Shown here: positions 45,501 to 54,505 of the stretch, one piece after another | How positions within the stretch are numbered: the first letter of the stretch is position 1 | How the letters are laid out: every line of letters begins with the position of its first letter | Assembly (NCBI RefSeq): GCF_021290925.1 | Contig: NZ_JAJSLX010000005.1 | Coordinates: 124,001-188,000 of the forward strand | DNA length: 64,000 bases | Direction of reading: 5' to 3' | From: Sessilibacter corallicola | Lineage (GTDB): Bacteria; Pseudomonadota; Gammaproteobacteria; Pseudomonadales; Cellvibrionaceae | Notes under the pieces: model-generated | Told to the model about the DNA's origin: nothing | What the model saw: the letters and a program-made list of their open reading frames with translations, nothing else | Database searches by the model: none | Position numbers and translations under genes: made by a program

Positions 45501-47693
45501 CAATACGACAAAGCTGGTTTCCTCGTTGCCCATATCGACGGCAGTCCCAGCAATGCTCATGAAGCCCAGCAAGTCACCACCACCTTCAGTCGCGATCTAC
45601 TCGGAAGGCTCACTGAAAAACACAGCCCTGACGGCGACATCAGCACTTTCGCCTACGACAACGCAGGCCGATTAACCGAAGCGAATAATCAAAGCCAAAC
45701 ACTCCGCTTTCACTACGATGCACTGGGTCGATTGATTGAAGAGCAGCAAGGCAACGAAACCCTTCGCCATCAATACAACAGCCAAGGTTTACGTACCCAA
45801 ACCCAATTGCCTTCTGGTGAAGCGCTCAACTACGCCTTCAACGCCATTGGTCAATTACAAGCCGCGTGCTTTAAAGACAGCACCGGCAATGAACAGATCA
45901 TTACCGAACTGAAACATAACCCACTGGGTTTGATTGCCGAACGTCAACAAGGCCAGCTGACAAGCGAATACGATTACGACGCTATGGGTCGTTTGGCCGA
46001 GCACCGTGTGCTGAGCCAAAGCCAAAAACACGCGGTTATCCAACGCCATTACCACTACACCAGTTCCGGTAATCTTGAAGGCATCGACGACCTCAACAAA
46101 GGCAGTACTCGCTATTTTTACGACGCCATCGATCGCTTAAAAGAGGTCGAAGGGTTTGTAAACGAACAATTCGATTTCGATCCGGCGAACAACTTAATCC
46201 AGCAAAGCGAACAGCCCAAAGCTGATCATCAAGCTGCGGATAGCTCAGCGAGTTCAGAAAAATCGCAGCGCTTCGACGAACACAGCAACGTTTTTTCACT
46301 CGACAAAGCCCGCGAAGAAAAACAAGCCCAAGGCAATCGTTTGGCCTTCCAAGGTGACCGCCACTTCACCTACGATCAGCGCGGCAACCTTATCAAAGAA
46401 GCGAGAGGCAAAAACGGCAAGCTCATAACAAGCTATACCTACAACGCCCAAAATCAACTGGTTGAAGTGGATAACTGCGGTACCAAAACCCAGTATCAAT
46501 ACGATGCTTTAGGCCGCAGAACCAAAAAGACAAGCACAGAACAAGAAACCGAATTTCTGTGGGATGGCGATGTATTACTGAGTGAAACCCAACACCTAAA
46601 AACAGAAACACAAGAACAAGCAACCGCAAAAATCTACGTCTTTGAGCCAAATACCTTCAAGCCACTCGCTCAAATTCAAAACAACGAAATCTACCATTAC
46701 CACTTAGATCACCTAGGTACACCCCAAGAACTTACCAACAATTGTGGCGACATTGTTTGGAGCGCCAGATACAAAACCTACGGTAATTTAGCGCTAAAAG
46801 ACGTTGATGACGTAGAAAACAACCTAAGATTCCAAGGCCAATACTTCGACCAAGAAACCGGTTTACACTACAACCGACACAGATACTACAATCCCAATAC
46901 CGGACAATTTACCCAACAAGATCCGATTGGATTATTGGGTGGATTGAATAATTATCAGTATGCGCCGAATCCGGTTGGGTGGGTTGATCCGTTTGGGCAA
47001 AGCTGTAAAGAAGAAAAAAATCTGCTAAAAAGGGTATTATCTTTTTTTAAGAAAAAAGATAATAAACACTCTACTGATTTAGTTCCCAACGCTAAAAATA
47101 GATTGGCAAAATCTGATTTCGAGAACTTAACCAATAGCTTTTCTGAAGATATATCGAGGTCAGCTGTAGGGGATATGATATCAGAGAACTCGGCTTTCAA
47201 AAATGTATACAATTTGGGGAATGATTTAGTATTGGCTATACCTAAAGATATAGGAGGAGCAATTGAACAGTTAGACTTAGAAATGGGTATGCTTACATCA
47301 TTAAACAGTGACTTAGGTGTGGATGTGGTTCAATTTAAATCAGGCTACAGATATGATGGTAAGCCCGCTATTATAATGGAGAAGATGTTAGGAAGTGATC
47401 GAGATTTCTCTTGGTATGATTTCGACCATCATGAAATATACGAATCCGATAAGTCAAACGAGATATTATTAGCTATAAGGAGTAATAAAGAAGATTCAAT
47501 TGCGTCTCTTAAAGATATACGAGATAAGTTATTTTTATCTGAGAGAGAGGTCGTGGATATACAGTTCCTGATAGCGCCAGATGGCACATTTGTTTTGAAT
47601 GACCCTCTTGAAGTTAAAACGGATATAACAGCAGATTATTTTGATACTAGAGAGAGAATTGATTCGTTAATGGATTTAGTCAAAGGCTTGTAA
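42570..47693 (+). CDS. RHS-repeat polymorphic toxin with kinase-like C-terminal tip
   Basis: 1707 residues. Residues 1-410 are an N-terminal region with no PAAR motif and no signal peptide, but with a hydrophobic stretch (about 300-325, IILTVILAVFTGGAGAV). Residues about 412-500 match DUF6531 (SHTCTNGEPISMVTGEELLE). Many YD repeats follow (Y-x-Y-D, G-R-L). The RHS core closes with GLHYNRHRYYNPNTGQF and DPIGLLGGLNNYQY...NPVGWVDPFG near 1450-1477, the site of self-cleavage in the family. The 230-residue tip is AT-rich, unlike the core. It contains a lysine in VLAIPKD (K1559), EQLDLEM, a hinge-like PAIIMEKML, and DIQFLIAPDG...LNDPLE (1663-1681), a layout like a minimal protein kinase. Toxin role and fold are inferred. 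No T6SS gene is in the window. Confidence 0.9.
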   Translation: MFDLHVKGKDGERYLLRPGFGTSTPTSGGPSAAEANRLLHSFDAKTLQAIYQHFFGLGRPIDPFEEQKAFPQGNGVSRQPSSPIAQNEDVNLYAARYQFGDGINKPLFLAFISKRIVVDPAPLSNYENEELGGNLKVKIRQALQEIINQEKLEAAQIDAEYQKRTRLGKVWAHGKAAGEGLGEAAWGLAVWVKDVGEVAFYTSPIRQAYLTASHAIEAGELSKDVWAESHKEFLTGAKKELVDVLGFDPSTITMDQLYTAFDVAELVYSDDSVRNIFYRFTKDYAAAQHSTEIAEFAGGGVFEIILTVILAVFTGGAGAVASMAGKARHMKHFSKVGDLVMEYAKVLKRRKQILEENNGKSNKGDLSDLTTNESVEAKTPEKATGQGSHSGDDNPGKNQAEDGQGGTTDTNQCSPANSHTCTNGEPISMVTGEELLEQQDFVFKGPLPLAWKRTYRTTNPRNRTLGFGWGHPACENLFILDDGQVRFTTLEGRYILIPEPKLGETTVNKAEGLRLTAANDGFVLQQKGAPDKFFQGYGARKKITHWVDNAGNALSFNYDNDLRRRLENISSSWGQRLDFTYNGQGFISAIELVSEHKDSNSETATANSHTLVKYGYDEHGDLIAITDANGHRETFEYTNHIVTKRTLKTGFSFYFEWDKFTPEAKCIRQWGDKNQYDYRFEWDDANKRSKAIDSNGGVLSYQYNDRGQIIRETDAEGGETLNSYDDYGRLLSTRNPNGDATQYRYNVDGDLIQIANALNQTQNFAYNDEQQLSQITDALGNQWQREYTESGQLKRQTDPEGNTVDYQYNAQGLPTQITRVGRDGYSISQMLNWDERGQLIEEIKPDGQTTQYQYDDLGNITAVTTPVGTHQYRYDSRGNVTLAIDPTGGVTRFAYNANDQLVRYTDISGRTTEYFYEGLAQVTKKVLPNGLAIHYEYDKERNLTGLINENGERYTLEYDRNERLVREIGFDGREQRYQYDKAGFLVAHIDGSPSNAHEAQQVTTTFSRDLLGRLTEKHSPDGDISTFAYDNAGRLTEANNQSQTLRFHYDALGRLIEEQQGNETLRHQYNSQGLRTQTQLPSGEALNYAFNAIGQLQAACFKDSTGNEQIITELKHNPLGLIAERQQGQLTSEYDYDAMGRLAEHRVLSQSQKHAVIQRHYHYTSSGNLEGIDDLNKGSTRYFYDAIDRLKEVEGFVNEQFDFDPANNLIQQSEQPKADHQAADSSASSEKSQRFDEHSNVFSLDKAREEKQAQGNRLAFQGDRHFTYDQRGNLIKEARGKNGKLITSYTYNAQNQLVEVDNCGTKTQYQYDALGRRTKKTSTEQETEFLWDGDVLLSETQHLKTETQEQATAKIYVFEPNTFKPLAQIQNNEIYHYHLDHLGTPQELTNNCGDIVWSARYKTYGNLALKDVDDVENNLRFQGQYFDQETGLHYNRHRYYNPNTGQFTQQDPIGLLGGLNNYQYAPNPVGWVDPFGQSCKEEKNLLKRVLSFFKKKDNKHSTDLVPNAKNRLAKSDFENLTNSFSEDISRSAVGDMISENSAFKNVYNLGNDLVLAIPKDIGGAIEQLDLEMGMLTSLNSDLGVDVVQFKSGYRYDGKPAIIMEKMLGSDRDFSWYDFDHHEIYESDKSNEILLAIRSNKEDSIASLKDIRDKLFLSEREVVDIQFLIAPDGTFVLNDPLEVKTDITADYFDTRERIDSLMDLVKGL

Positions 47694-48265
47694 TGAATAC
47701 TGTCAATTTCATCGAAAGAAGGAAGTGGCCTCAAGATAACATGAGGTTATTGGCTGGTGTAAAAGGTAAAATAATTAGAACTTTGGTGAGGTTCATCCAT
47801 CCTAAGAGCATGGGTTCAAAGGATCCCAATAAAGAACTTTTTTGGCGTCGAAAAGGAATATTACTTATAGAGTTTGCCGATGATACAGCACTTGCTGTTG
47901 TGCCTAGAATTAGTTCTGAACATTCAATTACTGTTTTTGAGACGAGCAAAGAAGAAGTAAATACATACCTTTCTGAATCAAACTCAATGAAAGTCTTTGT
48001 TGAGGGCGAGTTAGGGGATGCGAATTTGAGTTCTTTTTGTAATTGTACAATTAATTCTATAGAGATTATTAAAGGTACGCCATTGGCGCCGGGATATAAG
48101 GGATTTCCCAATAATATCGGTATAAAGATAGGTTTTACTAATGTTTCCAAAAAATTGGTGTTAGGTTGTCATTTGTCAATAAGATCAGGATCTAGCCGGA
48201 TTGTTTGCGTTACTGAGGGGGAGGTTTTATCTGATTTTGTTCAAGAGTATATCTATGTTTCTTAG
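47693..48265 (+). CDS. Candidate immunity protein for the RHS toxin
   Basis: 190 residues, no recognised family. Its ATG overlaps the RHS stop codon by one base (TAATG), so the two are co-translated, the usual toxin-immunity arrangement. The protein is soluble, without signal peptide, with a mixed strand pattern (GILLIEFADDTALAVVPRI; MKVFVEGELGD; INSIEIIKGTPL; GIKIGFTNVSKKLVLGCHLSI). Base composition is AT-rich like the toxin tip and unlike the RHS core, as expected if tip and immunity gene were exchanged together. Immunity function is inferred from position only. An antisense frame across it is considered a shadow. Confidence 0.75.
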   Translation: MNTVNFIERRKWPQDNMRLLAGVKGKIIRTLVRFIHPKSMGSKDPNKELFWRRKGILLIEFADDTALAVVPRISSEHSITVFETSKEEVNTYLSESNSMKVFVEGELGDANLSSFCNCTINSIEIIKGTPLAPGYKGFPNNIGIKIGFTNVSKKLVLGCHLSIRSGSSRIVCVTEGEVLSDFVQEYIYVS

Positions 48266-49431
48266 GATCAAGATAGTATTTATAAAGTAACAGATTGTTT
48301 AATTTGGTGCAGTATACTTTATTAATGCATTTATCATAGCTTGTGTATATGAAGAGAGATATGAATCATAAAATTGACTCATAGTTGACGGGGGATGCTT
48401 ATCTTCAATTTATTAAATTTAAAGGTGTTGTTTAATTATAATTATGCCGTATTAAAATGCCTGAGTTATTAAAGTGTTTCTTTGAATTCTGTACAGTTAA
48501 GGAAGACAAATCATAGATGTTAAAAATATTCTATCTCGGTGAGCGAAAACTTCGTAAACAAGAGAGATGACGTTCTAGCAAGATGTCGCCATGTAAAGAA
48601 AAGTTTTGACACTAATATGTGTTAGGTTAATGTTTAAACTTATAGAAGTCCTTCGAGTGAATGGTTGAATTGTCGCTTTGACCAATAGATTACTATGTTA
48701 TTATTTGTAATCATCTTGAGAGTAGCAAAGACAATTGATAAATGACGATGTTGATATGGTTTCTAGATGGTTTCCAACAATAAGATTCCCATAATTAGTA
48801 ATTCTTCTACAGGTGGATGTTCATATAAGTACAGAAGTTATTGAAGATAGGTCGCAATAATTAGTTAGAATGTGAATGGTGTTTTTGATTTATGTTGTAG
48901 ACAAATTGTTATTTGTATTGATTGTAAGGTTAAGTTTAATGTTGAGAGGTAAATTCAACACATTCCTAGAATTGATGGTCTATGGTCTCAGGGTTTAGTT
49001 TTGATGTTTCAGCTAAATGTATTTGAGTCCTCTGTTTAACAAAAATATCGACGAATTTTGGAGTCTGTTAATTTACAGGAATTAAATTATTTTAGTTATT
49101 TTTTGTCCCTTTTATATACATTAATAGTCTGTACATTATAGGTGGTTAGTTCTTTCTATAATTTAATTTTTTGCCTTAAGTTTTTCTTTTCTTCTAACTA
49201 GTTCAATTGAAGTGGTTGTCGTGAGAAAGTTTCTTATCTATATTTCCAAGACTACAATTTCTTATCAATAAAAACTCACTTTAGTATTAACAACAATAAT
49301 TAATTTGTTTGTAATAATCATCTTTTTAAATCTCATTTTGTTGAGTCTACTGACGGATAAAATAATACATGTTCAAATGACAGGTCTGATGATTTTAAAT
49401 CAAAAATAATTCCTGCTTTGAGATGCTATTC
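48266..49431. other. AT-rich region after the RHS-immunity pair
   Basis: 1.17 kb of strongly AT-rich DNA. No open frame with family features, no hairpin terminator and no second RHS tip were recognised. Its composition continues that of the toxin tip and immunity gene, so it may be a decayed remnant of earlier cassettes. It should also hold the promoter of the lipoprotein gene. Confidence 0.5.
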
Positions 49432-52170
49432 ATGTTGAATTTTAATAAAAAAGTTTATTTGTCATTTGCTTCGACTTTGGTGATTGCTGCATTAACTGGT
49501 TGCGGTGGTGGAGGTGGTGGAGATGGTGGCGGATCTAATTCCGGTCGAGAAGTAACGCCTGATGGCGGTCCTGTATCTGAATCGAGTGATTTAATTGAAA
49601 TATCTCTGGGCAACACCGCTGAGGCAATTTCGTTGTCCACGCAACCGTTTTTCTTTGTCGATGTTTTGGAAGAATTTTGGTTTTCCGATCCATTAACTGA
49701 TCAATCTGTGGATGGTCCTGCTGGTGGCGTTGCTACGGTGTCCATTCAAAATGGTATTTTAGAAGTAGACTACGATAATTTCGCTTTAACGGATGCGTTA
49801 AGAGTTGATGGTATTCAGCGTCAAGAATTTCTGGAAGCGGATTTTTCTATCAGCACCAACAATGAATTCAGTCCTATTGAAGGGTTGTTGGCTTTCGAGA
49901 ATTTCCAAGTTATCACTGATGATGCCGACATAACCTTTGATGGCGAGCTTAGCACGTCTGATATTCAAGGGTCGGAAATTACAATGAATATTACCGCTGC
50001 AGATAATCTTTCGGGTGAAGTTCTTACCATAACTGATACGGTCATCAGCTACGACAGTACTAACAGTCAGGATGCAGTCGCTGATCTGCAAGGCTCGGTG
50101 GTTTCTTCAATTGCAGGGAGCGTCACATTCAGTACAGAAAATCCATTGGTTAATCCAACCATTGACCCTGAAACCACGGAATTTACCGCAGAAGGTAACG
50201 GTGTACTCACTATTGAAGGTGAAGAAAGTGCCGTAAAACTTGTGGCTCAAAATACAAATTTTGTCTCTTTAGTTTTCGATACCAATAACGATCAACAATT
50301 TGAGAGTTCTATTCGTCAAACTTGGGCCAATATTAATAATGGCGAAGAGCTTGATGATGTCGAATCAGTTGGAACCGGAGTGCCAATTGCTAATCCGGGA
50401 ACGTCTGCGGTGTTACCAATTGCAGATGCTCCTTACTTAGTTTCAAGCTTATACAGCCACGATGATGACTCTCCGTTGCTCAGCCATCAATGGAAATTAG
50501 AGGTTAGTCCTCCTGGAAGTGAATTATCGTTTGAACCCATCAACCAACCCTTTTTTATTTTTGAGCCTGATGTCCTCGGTGAATATGTTTATTCTGTTGT
50601 GGTAAGCGATGGAGAAAATTCCTCTAAGGTAGGCGTAAAATTTGAAGTCGATAATGTGTTATTTTCCAGTTTTGGATCTAACTTCAATTTTGGATTAAAC
50701 TTAGGTGAGTTGAATCCAGGTTTAGAAGTGGTGGAAACGTTTGACGGTAATCAGTATCAATACGATATCAGCGCAGCAAGTGCTATTAATCCGTCCGCTA
50801 CCTTTATTGATTTGAACTGGAACCTTCGAACTCCCGGTTTTGGAAGTACAGCGAGTCTGCCAACTGATCCTGGTGGAGAAGAGAATCAATTTGGCTCAGA
50901 CCCTTTATTTGAAGGCACTCACGAAATTCGCGCCAGTGGGGTAGGTTTATCGCAGAGTACTGATATCTCGTTTACTTCTGGCGGCGTTGTGCAAGATTTT
51001 TTTGCCGACATCGAGTTAGACGGTGCTCTGAAATCGGTCGTAAGTGCAGATATTAATAACGATGGATTCGAAGACTTTGCAGGTATTGCAACAACTGATC
51101 GTAACCAAGCTTTAGAAGAAGTTTTTGTTTATTTATCACAAGGCGATGGTTCTTACGCTTTACATCAGCAATTAGACGCTGGAACAGAACAGTTAACAAT
51201 TGAAGATGTTAATGGCGATGGCAGACCAGACTTGGTTACACTATTGCCGATTAACGAACCACAGTTTAATTCCGATTACGAAATCCGTTTTTCTCTGCAA
51301 GACGAGAACGGTAATTTTGGTGAATTCTCTTCGTTGTCTATTGTGGATTCTTTGTCATCTCAGTTCAGCGCAGTTGTTGCGTCGGGTTCCGGTAATTTAG
51401 ACAGTGATCCTGAAAATGAATATTGGGTTTTATTGGAAGGTCGACGTGAGTTTCAGCCGAACGTACCTGACGTAGAGCCTCAGCTCTTGGTATGGGAAGC
51501 AAATGGGTTTTCAGCCCCCCCGATTGTTCGCAATCTGAATTCATTTGACGTTCTTGAAAATAACAATAACGCGTTGGATAACAATGCCGATGTAACAACT
51601 GTAGCTGTTAATGATGTCAATGATGACGGAATTGATGATGTTGTTCTTGCGTTAACGGGATTTGGGGCAACACCGGTGATCACTCATGTTTGGGAAAATA
51701 CTGGCGATGGTTTTGAATTACTGAGTTCTATGGCAAGTCGGTTAAGATCAGTGCAAGATGTATTGGTTTTTGATCAAAACAGTGATTCATTAGAAGACAT
51801 TGTGTTGTTGAGTAATAATCAAATTAATACGTTTAATGCGACTGAATCCGGGGATTTCGACGAGGCGCCTTTTGATGAAAACCCCTTTTCGGATTTAAGG
51901 CTTGATTTGGTTGATGTCGCTGACTTCGATTTGGACGGTGAAATAGATATTCTTTCATCAGGAAGATTTAGAGCTGGAATTGCTCATAACAATGAGGGTA
52001 ATTACCGAGGAATCTCTATCACGGCCAATTCCGATATGCCTTTCGATGCAGAGGAAATTTCAGTCTTTGATTATAACCTCGACGGGTTTCCAGACATTGT
52101 TGCTCCAAATGATTCGGGTATCAGAGTTTACTTAGGTGGACTTAGATCATTTTCGACGTCTGTCGAATAA
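49432..52170 (+). CDS. Large lipoprotein with PKD-like domain and VCBS/FG-GAP repeats
   Basis: 912 residues from ATG 49432; an in-frame ATG at 49423 abuts GAG with no spacing, so the later start is preferred. A lipobox (VIAALTGC) is followed by a Gly-rich linker (GGGGGGDGGGSNSG), so the protein is lipid-anchored, probably at the outer membrane. The middle (about 325-405) looks like a PKD/Ig-type domain (LSHQWKLEVSPPG, EYVYSVVVSDGENS). The C-terminal 380 residues hold FG-GAP/VCBS calcium-binding repeats: DINNDGFEDF, DVNGDGRPDL, DVNDDGIDDV, DFDLDGEIDI and DYNLDGFPDI. These usually build a beta-propeller for adhesion or polysaccharide binding. The exact ligand is unknown. Confidence 0.85.
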   Translation: MLNFNKKVYLSFASTLVIAALTGCGGGGGGDGGGSNSGREVTPDGGPVSESSDLIEISLGNTAEAISLSTQPFFFVDVLEEFWFSDPLTDQSVDGPAGGVATVSIQNGILEVDYDNFALTDALRVDGIQRQEFLEADFSISTNNEFSPIEGLLAFENFQVITDDADITFDGELSTSDIQGSEITMNITAADNLSGEVLTITDTVISYDSTNSQDAVADLQGSVVSSIAGSVTFSTENPLVNPTIDPETTEFTAEGNGVLTIEGEESAVKLVAQNTNFVSLVFDTNNDQQFESSIRQTWANINNGEELDDVESVGTGVPIANPGTSAVLPIADAPYLVSSLYSHDDDSPLLSHQWKLEVSPPGSELSFEPINQPFFIFEPDVLGEYVYSVVVSDGENSSKVGVKFEVDNVLFSSFGSNFNFGLNLGELNPGLEVVETFDGNQYQYDISAASAINPSATFIDLNWNLRTPGFGSTASLPTDPGGEENQFGSDPLFEGTHEIRASGVGLSQSTDISFTSGGVVQDFFADIELDGALKSVVSADINNDGFEDFAGIATTDRNQALEEVFVYLSQGDGSYALHQQLDAGTEQLTIEDVNGDGRPDLVTLLPINEPQFNSDYEIRFSLQDENGNFGEFSSLSIVDSLSSQFSAVVASGSGNLDSDPENEYWVLLEGRREFQPNVPDVEPQLLVWEANGFSAPPIVRNLNSFDVLENNNNALDNNADVTTVAVNDVNDDGIDDVVLALTGFGATPVITHVWENTGDGFELLSSMASRLRSVQDVLVFDQNSDSLEDIVLLSNNQINTFNATESGDFDEAPFDENPFSDLRLDLVDVADFDLDGEIDILSSGRFRAGIAHNNEGNYRGISITANSDMPFDAEEISVFDYNLDGFPDIVAPNDSGIRVYLGGLRSFSTSVE

Positions 52171-52530
52171 CTATTATTAATTCTGAGTTATAAACAACAG
52201 TGTAATAGTGGGTATCAAGCTTTAATGGCTTAATGCCCGCTATTATTTTATTGATATTTATTTTTTATTTAATTGCATAGTTTCAGCAGTTCTATTTCTT
52301 TGTTGTATAAAAACAAAAAATGATCAATATAGAATTGCTAGAAGTCTTCGCCAGTAATTGAATGTTATTTTTGCGATTGTAAAAAACTTGTCTAATCATG
52401 AATACGTATTCATTGGTTGCATTTACAAACCAATTTTCTGATTTTATTCTCTCTTCCGTTTTCAAGTGCCATGAATTTATTTTTGGCAAAAAAATATCAC
52501 AATAAAAACATTTAACTTTGGAGAGTTGAT
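52171..52530. other. Intergenic region lipoprotein-DUF1737
   Basis: 360 AT-rich bases. It contains the terminator at 52203-52252; the rest shows no gene. The next gene has GGAGAG at its ribosome site. Confidence 0.5.
52203..52252 (+). terminator. Terminator after the lipoprotein gene
   Basis: Stem TAATAGTGGGTAT (52203-52215) pairs with ATGCCCGCTATTA (52233-52245) with two G-U pairs, then TTTTATT. Confidence 0.8.
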
Positions 52531-52764
52531 ATGCAATACGAAATTCTTGTGTCTAAAATATCTTTCAGCATTGATCAAGATACCAGTGATTACTACGGTC
52601 GCCCTCAAGGAGCAGACGAAGATCTTGAAGCTAAGGTAAATCAGTACATCGCCGACGGTTGGAGGCCTCAGGGCGGCGTGTCTACCGTAATGTTGCGTGA
52701 AGATAGTCAAGGTGATAGTAAGTACACTGTTATCCAACAATACCAAGCAATGGTAAAAGACTAA
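52531..52764 (+). CDS. Small DUF1737-like protein
   Basis: 77 residues, cytosolic. The core LEAKVNQYIADGWRPQGGVS is characteristic of the DUF1737 family, in which a helix is followed by G-W-x-P-x-G-G; the C-terminal strand is YTVIQQYQAMVKD. Strong ribosome site (GGAGAG, 7-8 bases before ATG) and its own terminator argue for a free-standing, well expressed gene. Function is unknown in the family. Confidence 0.8.
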   Translation: MQYEILVSKISFSIDQDTSDYYGRPQGADEDLEAKVNQYIADGWRPQGGVSTVMLREDSQGDSKYTVIQQYQAMVKD

Positions 52765-52772
52765 CAGTCAAT

Positions 52773-52805
52773 AAATCTCGTGGTGTGTGCCACGAGATTT
52801 CTTCT
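52773..52805 (+). terminator. Rho-independent terminator, probably bidirectional
   Basis: AAATCTCGTGG (52773-52783) pairs with CCACGAGATTT (52790-52800). T-rich on both sides of the stem; lies between the DUF1737 gene and the convergent porin gene. Confidence 0.9.
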
Positions 52806-52821
52806 TAATTAACCATTAATA

Positions 52822-53922
52822 TTAAAAATTATACTTACCAAATAATTGGAAACGTTTTAATTCTAAATCTTCTTCAAAGCCGTTTGCTTCTGTGGCTTCT
52901 TTCTCCGCTAAAATAATTTCCGCCCCAAATTTTAATGGCTTATAAGGATTGTAAATCAAGTTTACGTGGAATGACGTAAAGTCACCGGTATCTTCACCGT
53001 CTAAATCGTTGGTGGTTTGTGCGTAACGAATGGTTGAGCGCAGTGTTGATGTATAAACGTGTTGATACGCAAGCTTAAAGCCGGTTTGTTCCGAAAGCTC
53101 AATGTCATTGTCAACAATACCAAACGACGTTTGGTCATTAAAGTTTAAGTAACGACCTAAACCCGTTCCAGAAATAACCGCAAATTTTAGGTTGTCTCCC
53201 CAAAAGTTTAAACGACCCGAAATTCGTCCAGCAAATGCATTGGCGGTATCATCCACATCGGACTCTTCTTCTTCGTTATTAATGTGTTGATAAAGTGCGC
53301 CCAGGGTTAAATGACCAAAGTCACCCTTCACAGTATATCTAGCCACTAAATCTGGGAGAATTGGATCGGGTGAGTTTAACGGTTCTTCCGCAGCGAGTTC
53401 GAGTGAGCTTGAGCCAAACGGAATTTTATAGCGAACTTGTGGTTGCCTAACAAAAATACGTGCCGCTGGGCCACCAAAATCTGCGGTTTCCGCTAGCGCC
53501 CCTAAATCCATAAAGGTCGACCAGGTTTGTCCCAGTAAAAGATTTTCGTGGGTAAAATAGGCGTGACGTAAATTAAAAATATTTTGGTTGGCACCAGAAT
53601 AAAAATCACCTTCAACGACTGCGGAAAAATCCCCAACCGGTGTGCCTGTTCGAATGTGTGAAAATTTTATTCTTGATTCGAAAGCTGAAAACGTTAAATC
53701 ACCTTCTTCGTCTTCCAGCTCGTTTTCATTTAGGGTTAACAGTGCCTGTTCTCGCAATGCTCCCGCGCCGTCATTTTCCTGGCTGAAAATAGCGTCCAGT
53801 TTAATGTAGCCGCTAAATTCATTGCGTGTCTCGATCTCTGCATGAGCACTTGAAACGCATCCGGTAATTATTAATGAGGCGACTAATTTCGATAGTACGG
53901 TCGGTTTATTATTATTGACCAT
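52822..53922 (-). CDS. DcaP-like outer-membrane porin
   Basis: 366 residues. Signal peptide VLSKLVASLIITGCVSSAHA, mature N-terminus EIETRNEFSGYIKLDAIFS, and alternating amphipathic strands to the C-terminal FQLFGKYNF, which ends in aromatic F as outer-membrane barrels do. The block LLLGQTWSTFMDLGALAETADFGGPAAR is typical of the DcaP-like trimeric porins used for dicarboxylates and other small acids. It lies next to the two-component/TRAP locus. Inverted repeats similar to those before the response-regulator and TRAP genes are found 126 bases upstream of its start. Confidence 0.85.
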   Translation of the reverse strand: MVNNNKPTVLSKLVASLIITGCVSSAHAEIETRNEFSGYIKLDAIFSQENDGAGALREQALLTLNENELEDEEGDLTFSAFESRIKFSHIRTGTPVGDFSAVVEGDFYSGANQNIFNLRHAYFTHENLLLGQTWSTFMDLGALAETADFGGPAARIFVRQPQVRYKIPFGSSSLELAAEEPLNSPDPILPDLVARYTVKGDFGHLTLGALYQHINNEEEESDVDDTANAFAGRISGRLNFWGDNLKFAVISGTGLGRYLNFNDQTSFGIVDNDIELSEQTGFKLAYQHVYTSTLRSTIRYAQTTNDLDGEDTGDFTSFHVNLIYNPYKPLKFGAEIILAEKEATEANGFEEDLELKRFQLFGKYNF

Positions 53923-54047
53923 GGGTTATTCCCCGCTGCTGTGAGTTAGAGAGTCAAATTCGTTGTGCGTCGAATTATTTCGTAATTATTTTTTGGAAGT
54001 GGGTTTTTCCGGGCGAGGATTAATGTATATCTGCAAAATGGGTGGGA

Positions 54048-54064
54048 CTACCGTAAGATGGTAG
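54048..54064. promoter_or_regulatory. Inverted repeat CTACC-N7-GGTAG upstream of the porin
   Basis: Arms 54048-54052 and 54060-54064. Related by sequence to the palindromes at 54402 and 58958; candidate site for the LuxR-type regulator encoded at 54506. Confidence 0.4.
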
Positions 54065-54213
54065 GTGATGGAAAAAGTTATTGTTGGAAAATTAGATAAT
54101 AAAAAAATATTTTTTAGGTTTGTATAGTTTTATATAAAAAGTAATTTTAATTATTTATTGGTAGTTTTATTAAAGCTGGTTTTTTTGTATCGTAAAATGG
54201 TAGGGTGTTGATA

Positions 54214-54255
54214 GATCCTAGAATCTGGATCCTAGACCCTAGATCCTATAACAAA
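54214..54255. repeat. 14-bp tandem triplication
   Basis: Three 14-base units begin GATCCTAGAATCTG, GATCCTAGACCCTA and GATCCTATAACAAA; the first eight or nine bases are best conserved. Confidence 0.85.
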
Positions 54256-54401
54256 GGCCTACGTAAATTCTTTGCTGAAAAAAGCGTTAGAAGTTGTGAA
54301 CAAGATCTAAGAATGCGGTTTTATTGATTTCCTAAAAATTGAATAAAAACTGTGACATACATTAAACAAGTAGATATTTTCGTGGTGTTTTTTGTCCTTG
54401 C

Positions 54402-54415
54402 CCTACTTAAGTAGG
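54402..54415. promoter_or_regulatory. Perfect palindrome CCTACTTAAGTAGG
   Basis: Fourteen-base perfect palindrome 91 bases before the response-regulator start. A near copy is in front of the TRAP operon. Suits a dimeric LuxR/NarL-type regulator. Confidence 0.5.
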
Positions 54416-54505
54416 ATGAGGTATTTCAAGAAAACCGTTGTGGTGTGACTGACGCAACCGGTAAACTTTGCAAAACAGCAGAAAATAATAAGAACAGGTT
54501 TGGCT

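Larger units (their letters stand above)
53923..54505. other. Divergent promoter region, porin / response regulator
   Basis: 583 bases. It contains CTACC-N7-GGTAG (54048-54064), a 14-base direct repeat CGTAA(G/A)ATGGTAGG at 54052-54065 and 54191-54204, a 14-bp tandem triplication (54214-54255) and the perfect palindrome CCTACTTAAGTAGG (54402-54415). Very AT-rich between these. No gene seen. Confidence 0.6.

Noticed and set aside
42570-47693. The YD repeats as a nucleotide repeat array or CRISPR-like array
   Set aside because: The periodicity is at protein level with variable spacing and a continuous open frame; typical RHS core.
47731-48150. A 139-codon open frame antisense to the candidate immunity gene
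   Set aside because: The sense gene is positioned by a TAATG overlap with the RHS gene; the antisense frame lacks a comparable start context.
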